Below are positions 38,101 through 58,700 of a DNA stretch of 64,000 bases, in pieces. Each line of letters starts with the position of its first letter. Within the stretch, counting starts at the first letter, position 1. The DNA lies in contig JAQGBZ010000005.1 of NCBI GenBank assembly GCA_034687125.1, forward strand, positions 372,001 to 436,000, read 5' to 3'. The notes under the pieces were generated by a model, which was not told the origin of the DNA, did no database searches, and was given only the letters and a program-made list of their open reading frames with translations. The translations under genes and the position numbers were made by a program. The DNA is from Neelides folsomi. Lineage: Eukaryota > Arthropoda > Collembola > Neelipleona > Neelidae.

Positions 38101-38331
38101 AATTTTTAGCTAAATACTATTACTCAAAAGGAATAATTAAACTCAACTATTTAATTCATAGGTATTTGATATAATTTGATAAAATCATGAATTTGTTTTT
38201 ATAGGTATTGGGCCAATATGCCAATTCCTCATGGAACGAAAGGACTCCAAGCTGAATGCCCATTTTGTGCCACTCCCCTTGAGGGTCAACTAGGCTATGT
38301 CAAACTCATTTTTCAGGACAATGTCGACTGA
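32184..38331 (+). CDS. Pli (PELI): Pellino, RING-like E3 ubiquitin ligase with FHA domain
   Basis: Scaffold E3 ligase that ubiquitinates Pelle/IRAK kinases in Toll/IL-1 signalling. Ten exons: 32184-32293, 35398-35629, 35830-36027, 37031-37070, 37134-37257, 37354-37477, 37587-37640, 37718-37812, 37915-38097, 38205-38331; 428 aa. The N-terminus has KYGELVVLGYNG, then the FHA-type core (HSISYTLSRNQAVIVEYGHD, STISRFACRILVDR, AAGFDSSRNIFLG, DGLTTNGVLLLH, DLCGVTLLWRSAEGL). The C-terminal RING-like zinc domain reads CPVGLNTL, LRCGHVQG, RTCPICLTNGPFV, FFPCGHMVSERTAMYW and ECPFCATPL, so all Cys/His positions are kept. The first coding intron is 3.1 kb; the others are small. A second TAGGTATTTGATA site at about 38159 mimics the last acceptor but breaks the frame. 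Confidence 0.96.
34282..34305. repeat. Perfect 24-bp palindrome in Pellino intron 1
   Basis: GGAATATTTTTT and AAAAAATATTCC abut with no spacer, giving full two-fold symmetry. It is AT-rich, so chance is possible; it may mark an element end or a site for a dimeric DNA-binding protein. Confidence 0.6.
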
Positions 38332-40063
38332 TCAATTCTCATCCATTTAAAGAACTATAGACATCAACTAAATATTTATCATTTTTCTATACCTATTATA
38401 CATTTTATCATCTCATATTTTTGTTATTTAGGCTTATTTCGCAAGTTATGCTGACCTAAGAATACACCTAAATATTGATAGAGCTATTAAAATGGTCATA
38501 CTACCTGTATATTGCTTGGTCGGATTAATTATGTAAAAGGTATATCCAACTTGGCGAATACTTCAATGGGATTTAATCAATGATTGAAAAGTTATTTATT
38601 TAATCTAAAATTTATAACTTTTAGGAATTTTGAAATTGACAATTATAATATTTAACTATGTAAGTAGGTAGTCATATTGAATACTTTCATTGTCAGTTAA
38701 TCTACAATACAAATGTAATATTTTCTTTTTGCCTACCATATTTCTTGTGATTACTAAATGCATACAAAATAGTGATTATTTACAATTTAAATAAGTGGTT
38801 CGCTTTTTTTAACTTATTTTGGGAATATATTTACTTAATTATTTTAAGTTTACTTTTATAAAACTTTTGAGAGTAGAATACTTTAATTGGTTTAATTTAT
38901 GAGTCTTTCGAATGATTTCTTTTGGCTTAAAGATTAGTTAGTTGAATAATATTTATACAGAATTTTGTACTTTGCTTAATTCTTTAAGACTTGTTTAACG
39001 CCATTATAAAAGTTGGTCAAATTAAAATGGAGAGAATAATTTAACATAAAATGGATTTAAATTATTAGTCCTATTGATTAAGCTAATAGTGAATTTTTGT
39101 TAGTACAAATCTGATACTACATACCTAATATAAATAATTTATTCAATTTACAGTTCGGTAAAACCAACTTGGATGTGTAAAGCAATTTAAACATTTCTAT
39201 AATGCAAGAAGTTAAATAATGCAAAATACTATCGATTTATGTAACATGAACTTTTACTAAACTAGGTATTTATTATTGATGTTTTGACTAACAACTCAAC
39301 AAAAGAATTTTAACAGATATTCACTCCCTAATTTTATTTATCTTACACCTAACAAATTTATCCTCAATACATTTCCAATTTAAGCCGCTATCCAAAAAAT
39401 ATTTAAAACGAGTATTTTGCAATATTAAATGAGAGTTCAAAATCTTTTGTGATGAGATTGAAGAATGAAAATTAAGATATTGAAGTTTTGAACCTTTTTT
39501 AATAAAATAATTTCATTAAAATTTAATCTCATTTACAAGAGATACATCAATTTTCCCACTTTACAAGAAAACACATTTTCGGAGAAAATCCATTAACCTA
39601 AAATATTTAAAAGTTATGCCTTATAGTTAAAAAAAATTGAAAATATATTCATAAATGTGAATAATAATAATACGTAATACCTAGTTATGATCCTCGTTCT
39701 ATGTTTAGCCTTTTCATCTTAACAGTTGTACTTATAAAGTAATCCTACTTATTTGAGTGTAATTTACAACATGTACAGAATACGAAAGTGTTAACGAATA
39801 ATTGTTTATTATCATTAACAATTATATTGAAATTATTATTGCAAATATAATTAGATAAGCATACAAAAACAATATATACATAAATATATATCTCATGAAA
39901 TCTATGATGTTAATGTATAATTTTATGCGCAATTCGCAAATGAAATAAATATCAAATACAAAAAAAGTTGCCTCAATAATTAACATAATTTATAACAGCA
40001 TGTCATAACCTTATAACAGTAACGTATATTTTAAAAAAAAACTAAATGAATCAAACATCAAAA
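38332..40063. other. Convergent 3' spacer between Pellino and DHX38
   Basis: About 1.7 kb of very AT-rich sequence between two stop codons. It probably contains both 3' UTRs. I see no open frame, repeat or RNA gene that I can support. Confidence 0.5.
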
Positions 40064-49565
<9,502 letters not shown>

Positions 49566-49847
49566 TCAAAGTCGAATTTTAAGATCAATTAATTTAACCT
49601 GATTTCACAAACTTTTTAAAAGATCATTTGATAGAAAGCGAAATTATGTATGAGCCGCTCAAGTAGCAAAATATAGGTCCATAAGAGTTCAATCCACATG
49701 CAAGCAAACCATGCGGATTCGGCATGTTGAAGATTCTTCATTTGTTCATTTCTTAATTAAATCGTTAATCATCTTAATCGAATGATATTTTCGACTTTCA
49801 ATTGCTCAATTTAATCGACATAAAATAGTATACTGAATTCCGTCGAA
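49566..49847. promoter_or_regulatory. Shared head-to-head promoter region of DHX38 and DPH2
   Basis: Only 282 bases separate the ATG of DHX38 (minus) and the ATG of DPH2 (plus), so both promoters and 5' UTRs must fit here or overlap. No TATA box or other defined element stands out. Confidence 0.6.
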
Positions 49848-51498
49848 ATGGAAGATATTGACATTGAAGATTTCTTTGAAATTCAAAAATGTGTCCAATG
49901 GATAAAAGATAATGGGTTTCAAAGGGTAAAATATAAATTAGATTCTCTAATACTAATACTGTTTAAATAACCATTCTTTAAAAATTAATTCATTTTTATG
50001 TCAATGACCAAAGAGAAAATTTCCAGTAAAATCAACTATAATTGCTTTTCAATTCAGGTTTGCCTTCAATTTCCAGACGAATTGATTTCCTATTCAACTG
50101 CGATATCAAAGTTAATTGAAAGTTACACCCAACAAACAAATTATGTTTTATTCGACAACACCTATGGAAGGTAATTTCTAATTCTAGCATTAACCATAAG
50201 ATTAACGTTATTTTACATTATTTGTAATCATTCATTTACCATTTTATCATGTTTAAGTAATCATTCGTTCATTTTTATTTTTAAAACAGTTGTTGTATTG
50301 ATGAAAAGACGTCTCAACACATTAGTGGAGATTCAATCATCCACTTCGGCCATACCTGTCTTTCTGCGACCACACGAATCCCTGTGCTCTTTATTTTCAC
50401 AAAATCAAAACTAAACTTAAATGAAGTGGAAGAATTGTTCCGTAAAACATTTACATTTGAAGACCGAATTGTGATATTTTTCGATGTTGTTTACGACCAT
50501 CTTTCAAATGAATTTATCGAACATGTTAAAACCGACTATCCCAATTTATTCCTTTCAACTCCAATTCTTCCAAAGGATAAGAGCGACAAGCAAATGGAAG
50601 TCAATTTGATCAATCGTCATCTTCCTCCTGATTTCACTACTGAAATAAATCAATATAAAGTCTTTTTCATCGGACACAGCAATACTCTTTCCAATTTAAT
50701 TATCAATTTCCCAAATTTCCAGTTTTTCATTTATGATCCTCTCTTGAAGAATTTAGTAGAGAAAAAGAGCGAAATGATGAAATTCTTAATGAAGAGAAAC
50801 TTCTGCATTGAAAAGCTCCGGGATGCAAATACAATCGGAATCCTTGTAGGAACATTGGCCGTGGAAAATTATTTGGAAATAATTGAAAAGTTAAGACAGC
50901 TTATTGAATCTGCTGGGAAAACTGTCTATGTTGTTTCGATTGGCGAAATTAACTCTCCAAAGCTTGCCAATTTCCCTGACATAGAAGTATTCGTTCTTGT
51001 GTCATGTCCAGAGAGTATAATTTTTGAAAAGCGGGACTTTTTCCAAACAATGACCACACCGTATGAAGTTGAACGAGCATTTGGAAAAAACTTAACTCCA
51101 ATTAATTACTTTACAGATTTTAGATTTTTACTTAAAAATGAAGGTAAATAAGAAAATGCCTATTTAAATGCAATATTTTTATTGTATGTATTAATTAACT
51201 ATATTTTAAGTAAAAGAAATAATATTCAACATTTATATTTTCTAAAATAATTTTAATTTATTTTAAAGATTCATTTTACAAATTTTTCTTTTTAATTGCT
51301 TTTTAAATAGGCGGTGAGAAAAGTGAAGGTGAAGTGAACTTGGAGGACAAAGACGTGTCTTTAATAAGGAATCGACTCCAGGATACAAGTTTGACATGGC
51401 AGGGGTTGACAAATGACCCTGCACCCACACCTGAGATTTTAGAAGGGAAAAGTGGACTTCCTTCTTATTATGTCAATGAGCCAGTTGAGCCGAAATAA
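49848..51498 (+). CDS. DPH2: DPH2, diphthamide biosynthesis iron-sulfur subunit
   Basis: Partner of DPH1 in the [4Fe-4S] radical enzyme that transfers the aminocarboxypropyl group of SAM to a His of elongation factor 2, the first step of diphthamide synthesis. Four exons: 49848-49925, 50058-50170, 50290-51143, 51311-51498; 410 aa (human 489). Hallmarks: VCLQFPDELI, NTYGSCCIDE, HFGHTCLS, TIGILVGTLAVENYLEII, KTVYVVSIGEINSPKLANFPDIEVFVLVSCPES (family-typical order) and a C-terminal TSLTWQGL with SGLPSYY. Cluster-ligand candidates are the Cys pair of YGSCC and the Cys of SCPES. The TAA at 51496-51498 is immediately followed by the antisense TAA of the next gene. AATAAA near 51610 would put its 3' UTR inside that gene. 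Confidence 0.96.
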
Positions 51499-52451
51499 TT
51501 AAAGGCGACGACGAGCGATTCTTTGGACGAAACATCCTTTAAACGAGTGGAATCTAATATCAATTTCCCCTTCTTCCAACTAAAAGATTCAAAAATTATT
51601 TTAACTAAAAATAAAGATGTTATTTTTACATTTAATTGATACATATTATTAATTTTGACTTACTTCATCAAAAGCATAAATATCTTGATAGCACGAATTT
51701 GAAATACATTTTCTAACACATTTAGTTTTGTTCAAACTCTCAAGACCTGTGTTAAAAGGCATATAAAATAATTACTTATTTAACAAGTCTTTTGCATTCA
51801 GGTGCACATTTATGAAATTAATAAAAAAAAATAATTATAGTATTGCATATTAAATGATATAATTGAGAATAGGCTTGGTATAAACATAATTAAAGTAAAT
51901 ATACCAAGGCAAGCTGGATTCTGCTCACAAGCGGCTTCCCACTCTCGCCATGCGACTTCCTGTTCAAATTAAAGGTTGCACATGAAAATATCACACATTT
52001 TGACTCATTCTTATTAACTAAAGTTATATAAAATCTAATAAGGTACAACTTAAACCATTCATTAAAAATTGAATGCCTAACCAATAAATGTGTAATGTGA
52101 GATATTGAGTAATTGCATTGCACTTAAAATCCTCCCATCGATTACTCATAAAATTATGATAATTACAAGAGTGAGCCAAGGAATGTATTTACTTAAATTC
52201 TTTTATTCGCACATTCATTAATCACTTTATTAATCTTCTATCATTATTGAGGTATTCTAATGTAAGTATACCTACTTTACTGTTTAGAGTCTGCTTAATG
52301 AGATTGCGGCAATATTGTATGTGTGAGAATGGGAAATTGCTTCACTTACATTCTTTGGTGATTCCACGTAGTCAAATTCAGGGAATACAAATTGATTACT
52401 TTTAGTGCAAATTAACTTAATAAGAAGGATAATGGCAAGTGTTAAATTCAT
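51499..52451 (-). CDS. Small secreted Cys-containing protein, conserved-looking, function unknown
   Basis: Four exons in transcript order, 52451-52350, 51959-51905, 51746-51664, 51579-51499, give 106 aa. The N-terminus MNLTLAIILLIKLICTKS is a signal peptide. The mature part, EVAWREWEAACEQNPACLGL, KTKCVRKCISNSCYQDIYAF and DELEEGEIDIRFHSFKGC, has six cysteines after the signal peptide and ends in the basic RIARRRL. The pattern recalls a short metazoan family of unknown function (possibly DUF4787), but I cannot confirm that. All phases agree. The gene lies tail-to-tail with DPH2 with no base between the stop codons; a minus-strand AATAAA near 51182-51177 would end its transcript inside DPH2 intron 3. 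Confidence 0.72.
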
Positions 52452-55400
52452 TTTCAATTTAATAACTCAAATCATACGGAACTTGGTTTATTTCTCCGAA
52501 CATCGATTTTCCGGATTTTCCTCCAGCGCATGAATTCTCTCAATGCATTAGGAGAATTCTCCCGATGTTCAAATGCTTCCTTTCGTTTTAGCTTTACGCC
52601 GTTTGATTCAAAAAAACAATTTCAATTAAGTCAATGATAAACTTTAGTTTATAAGTTAATTCTTTCATGTAAACCATTTTTTTTATAAATTTAAAGGCTT
52701 GAGTTTTTAAAAGTTAATAAATTGAAACTTTAATGAATGTCGTTTCTCATTTTTCTTCCAATAAAGAGAGTTTAACCATCAGAGATTCGAACGTAAACTT
52801 TTCCTTTCCAGTTTGCTTTGATTTGGGATTGAAAGCAGAATCAAAAGCTTGAAACCACCATCTTTTCAACAGATTCCTAACAATATCGAGAAATCTTGTC
52901 ATTGTCATTGTTCGATGATGGTTAGGACGGAAATTAATATCAAATATAAAAGCCTTATTAACTATCATGATATTTGAACAAACTAATTGAGTTAAGCGGT
53001 GAGATGAGAAACTTTCAATATCTTCCAATGCAATTTGTCAATAAAAATCAACTTAGACCTTTAATGTCCTTTAAGCATTTAACTCTCAAGTTAAATCCAC
53101 AACGATTTTAAAAGTATGTATTTGTCAACTAAACCTTTAAAGCTTTTAAAGGTTTTCCATTCACAACAAAGGTCTTTAAATAAAAAAATAAAATATCATT
53201 TTCTCTAAATGTGAAGAATGAAAAAAGTTCTTGAAATAGAACTTTCAACTCTCCACGGTTAATGGCAAATAGGAGTCAATGAGAAACAAGTCAAGGATGA
53301 ATGTGATATATTTTATTACTATTATTGAATTTGTATTGAATTGAGCGATCCGAAAGTTCCATCTTCATTTCAACAATAAAAGAGTAATAAAGCGGAGATA
53401 ATCCTCCAAGGATTGAACAGAATCATGAGATGTGCTTGGAATGGGTTTTGATCATTTTTAAATTAGGTGTAGGTGCATTAGATCATCATTTGAGTAAAAG
53501 TGTTGTTCAATCTGTGACGAGTCAAGGGGTTTGCGGAGACTGGGCAAGAAGAATGGACTTGGAGTGTCCCCGCATTCATTATTACGTCGGCCGCTTTCAC
53601 TACCAAAGGAGTTGTTGGTTATACAATTCATATATTTATAATAAATGTGTAGGATTCTCTCAGATTGAGAAGCGAGTAGTGAAAACTTCTACGTGGGATC
53701 ATTTCTAATATCATAATATTATGATTATAACCAAAAGGTTCTCGTCAGTTTATTACCCTCAACAACTCTCTTATATTATATACGCCTTGGTGGTGAGCTG
53801 GGGTGTGCATTTATTGTATGAGGATGAGGAGTATCATATCATGGCATATAATATACTTAATGTTAGGATATCTCTCACTAATCTCTCCGTATTCAAATTA
53901 AAAAGAATATATCTAAATATGCGCTATTGTTTATGCAAAGTGTGATAAAGTTCCCTTACATAAATGAGATAAAACTCTTATGGTTTACATTGATCATTTT
54001 TTCCACTCAAATGCATCAGGAAGCTCGAAATGCACAGAACAAACGGATGTTAATTCATAGGATGAGAACGCGGAGTTAAAAGAGAGTTAAAAATTGAACC
54101 GCTATATGCATATTCATTGTTATTCAACTTTTATGTAATTTCTTATTTTAATTCCGATCCGATCCGCGGTTACTTTCATTGCATCATAATTAACTCGTAC
54201 AAATATGTATACCTAGTAGGTAATAATGATAGTAATTCGGTTAAGAGTCATTTGTGTTGCATCATAAAGTAAAAACTTCTAAAATCATGGTGGTTTGATA
54301 TTCTTTGGATTTTCTTAAAAGTTAAAAATTGTAAATTATCAGCAAATTCATTTGATGGGTTTTACTTTTACCATCAATAATTTATAAATGGAATAAAAAA
54401 TAGTGTATTTACTTGTAGTGATATTTATGTGTACCTGACCCGATCCAGATTTGAAAAAAGCAATGTCGAAGTACATTGAGATTTAGAGCAAAGTTTTTTC
54501 CCAGAATGAATCATCAAGCTCAGAGCTCAGACTTAAAGTTAGACAGAGGCTGAATGTTATTTACAAGGAATACGTCAATGTTGAAATTAAACTAACAATG
54601 CATAAGTGTTGCTTCTACTGTATTTAACCCCTGGCTTAACTATTGTACTTATAAGTCATAATAAAAGACAAGTTTAGAACTGATGGTCATTCGGGTCATT
54701 TATCAATATTTAATTTCATATCACATGCAATATTCGCAATTTTGCGAATTTTATTTACAATTATTTTTTTAATTCTTCTAACTTAAGTAAGTAATGATAT
54801 TTATTAGAAGCATTTCAAGTTTGCAAGTGATGACATTGCGCATTGTACTTACTTATATTGACGCTATAAAAATGATACATTTTAATATCTAAGGGTAAAG
54901 AGTTATCTAAAATATTGAGATATTCGATCAGCAAATTACTTTTGTCACGAAAGGGAAAAAATTTCTAAATCTGGAGGTAATGGTAATCCAAATGTCATCA
55001 ATTTCCTCATTAAAGGCCTTCTCACTATTAATTAGTTGAACCTTATAGCAATTTATAATTTACGTGACAGTTATTGGCTTGCTTCACAAGGACCCCGATA
55101 GAATCAGCCAGTAATTATTATATTCTTTGTCGTACTCTGCCTATAAACAACTCTCAAATAGTTATATGAAAGTTAATTGATGCTTAAAAGTTAATAAAGT
55201 AAAAAATAACTTAATAGGTGTTTGCTCCTTTATAATTGCCTCGAATAACAATGAAGTTCTATTGTCCGGATATGCGAGATTTTAATAAAGGTGATATCTC
55301 TATTACAATTCCATAATGCGAATTTGCATAATTTTCACTCTTTCTTCCCATCATGACACTTGGGCTCAGGTTTTGTAAAAAAACTAACTAAAGGTGATGA

Positions 55401-55772
55401 ATTAATTGGCAGAGGAAGTTAAATATCGAGCAGGTGGAAGGAGTGGAAGTGATGTGTTCAAAGACGATGGTCTTGGGGTGGGATGTGAAAGAAAGTCTCG
55501 TCATCAGAACATCCGCCGTATAAAAGGAATATTTCCCAGGGACGTCTCCTGAGAGCTTCACTTTCATTTGTCGCATGGATTGAGACGGTCGGACGGTGTG
55601 AGCTCTTCATTTGGTTTCTTCCCTGTTGTTGAGTTGCATTGAGTTCCCCATTTAACACTTCCCAGTGCCCCACCGAACCGAACTCCGAATGACCCTTTTG
55701 CCTTCAATTCCCGGGAGCTCGAAAACCTGAGCGGACTTTATTCCTCGAGTCTCCCAATCCCCCCGTCGAACA
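52452..55772. other. Head-to-head intergenic region upstream of the CPAP1 gene
   Basis: About 3.3 kb of AT-rich DNA between divergent secreted-protein genes. Its right end (about 55440-55772) is richer in G+C and probably contains the CPAP1 promoter and 5' UTR. Open frames at 52747-53028 (minus) and 53430-53708 (plus) have no ATG-anchored or family support and are not called. Confidence 0.5.
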
Positions 55773-58700
55773 ATGCAGTTCCATTTTGCCATTTTCATAT
55801 CTCTGGTCTTTCTAATACAAGGTAAGGAATTTTATTTTTTTAACTATTTTTTAAAATTACTGATTATTTAGTTATTTAATTTGTTAAGATGTCATTAAGT
55901 GTTTTAATTATAAGACCTCAATTAATTACACAGAGGATATTTTAAACTTCAAATAGGAACAAGCTTGATTGTGCGTTTTGGAATTTGTGTGCACTAATTC
56001 TCATGCTTTGGCTCATTTCTTAAATGTTCCTTAATAGGGAACACATTCAAAGATTAATCAACCATTTTATATCCTTTCGAGACATTCTTATTGTTAGTAA
56101 TTTGTATGGTATAAGAGTTTTTATTATTTACAACTTATACCATACTTTAAGAAGTAAAACTAACCATAAATTACAAACTCAATTTTTCAATATTAGAAAT
56201 GATTCAAAATATCGAAGGAATAAACTTGTATATATTTTAATATACAAGTACTATGCGTGTTTATTATTTTAAGCAGTTAAAAAATTGGCATTAATAAGTT
56301 ATTTTAAGAAAAGATTTAATATTACTTTCACTGAATTAAATTATTTTATATAAATAGGGAATGTTTGCGAAGTATTTATGTTGTAAATCTTTTTGAATAA
56401 TTATGTAGGTGTATAACCATAAATTATAGTACATTAATCATTAAATTCCGAAATATTTTATATCGATAAAGAAGTTTTCTTGTATATTTTATAGATATTT
56501 TATCAAATTGTTGTGCACATTCCTTATGAATAGAAATACAAACTAAATCTAGTAAAAAAAACTTTTAATATGGTGCTCATACGCAAAGTATGTACAAATA
56601 TGTTAAAAATGCGAATTTTCTGTTTTCCCGTATAGATGAGATAGCTTATAAGATACATATATACGAGAAAGGTATTCATACAATTAAGTAGTTTTTGAAT
56701 ACATTATAGTGGGAAACATTTATTCATTCATAAATACACATAACTAGTTTATAATTAAAGCTTCTGAATGACAAAATGAGAGAAGCACGGCAGAGATGAA
56801 TGCAAACAAAGTTATTAAGCTTGTCGGAACTTCTCACTTTACTTTAACAATTTATAAGATTCTCACTTTTCTATTGGGTCTACTTAAAGTTAAAAGTTTT
56901 TCTTCAGGATTTGGTCAATTTGTATGCGAGTAAAAGCTGCTAAATGAAACTTAATTGACATGCCCCTCTTTATCAACCTTCAATTATAGGATTCGTTAAC
57001 GAAAGTCATCTTATGCCAGATTGCTAATTATTAAAATTGCGGTATAGAGACATATTCTATGTATTTACCTTTATTGTTAGTATCGACTTAAAGCTAGTTT
57101 CTTACATGCAATATAATCTGTACATTTACCAATATTAAATATAGGCCTAATATATCAAAATATAAATTTGGGACACATAAAAGACATGATGTTGATAATT
57201 TCACATTTTATTCAAATGTGTTCATTTGTTAAAATTCACAATATAACTTTTTTTTTATTGTTATCAAGATCAATAAGTAAGCATTGAAACTTAATGCTTA
57301 ACTACTTGTACATATTTTAGAAAACAAATTTGTTTATTAACTTACAAGTATACATTTATAACTACTAAAATATATTTGTAGTATTACAGGTAATTTATAT
57401 AATACACGTAATACGCCTATACAAATACAAATAAACACTTTCAATTGGTTTACAATTCAGTTAAAGTACTTTATAATCATTACTATGATAAATAATAAAT
57501 TGAAGTGATGGATTTGCTAAAATGTAGGAAGTAAAAATATAAAAATCCAGGCAGACCAATGTTATTACATCAACAATAGCGTACTTTTCCTTGATTCGAT
57601 TATGTCCTAGTCTTTAGTGGTTAATTGGTCTTCTCTTCCCAATCCACCACAACATTCTCCACTTTCAATTCAACTCTTAGCTTTGAAGGAGACTGAAAAC
57701 CTCATTTTCAGCTCGATCTCACCGAAAGTTAAAGGAAGAGATTATCCAATTTTAAACAATGATGCAAGTTTAAAAACCCATACATACCATTACAATTAAC
57801 TTGTACAAATTATAATTATAATTTCTATTTTACAAATCGTCCTTTGCTGAATAATTGAACTTTGTTGAATGGAGATTTGTATGAGGATGTTACAAGCTTA
57901 AAGTCAATGTCAGAATCACATTGTCGGAACGGATTCCGCTTACTTGGGCGTTAGCCTGAACTGAACATAAAGTTCAATCCAAAGGTAAAAGGTACAACAC
58001 AACAATAAGAATCAACGGTTCATCGTCCATCCGTATCTCGTGCTTATGTTCTTAAACGAAATAACCACCAAACATTTATCTTCTAATCTTGTATTATGCA
58101 TTTCCGATAATTAATTATTGAGAGGTAGAGGCGAAGGACGTCTATTGAATTTGTCCCAAAATGAATTTGTCTTATTCTTACAATTACAATTAGTCGAAAT
58201 AGTAGAGTTAATACAATTAGTAGAAAATTTAAAGTTCAAAGTTTTAATGTATATTAAAATTAAGTAATTATGAATGGTAATTGATGGTTCCTTTAGTTGT
58301 TCTAAAGACTTCTTATTGTCTTCATGAAAGTTGGACGAATCTTGTGAGATTTGTTCAAAGTGAATGCCGGAACGAAAAATCCTCCATTCATCATATTTTA
58401 TATGAGACGATCTTTATTGTATTGGCCTAAGTAAGAGGATCCATGTCATGATTCACGAACCATGCCATTTTTTAACAGAGGGCTTCAGAGCACATTGTGA
58501 AAAGAGCTAAATAGCAAAGGGCAAACAGATTAACATTTAAATAGTCATGAAAAGTGAAAAGAATAGAAATGAATTAAGTGATATTTGCAATTTGATAAAC
58601 GTATATCAAAAATGTTGAGTAAATATCCGTATTGTATGATTTTGTATGGATCTGCGGTAAATGCGGTCAAATACAAAGATTCGAAGAAATTGGTGGTTTA

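Noticed and set aside
52747-53028. 93-codon minus-strand frame
   Set aside because: The frame begins at TTG, not ATG, matches nothing known, and has no neighbouring exons in phase.
53430-53708. 92-codon plus-strand frame with several Cys
   Set aside because: No signal peptide, no domain and no splice partners; composition matches the surrounding intergenic DNA.
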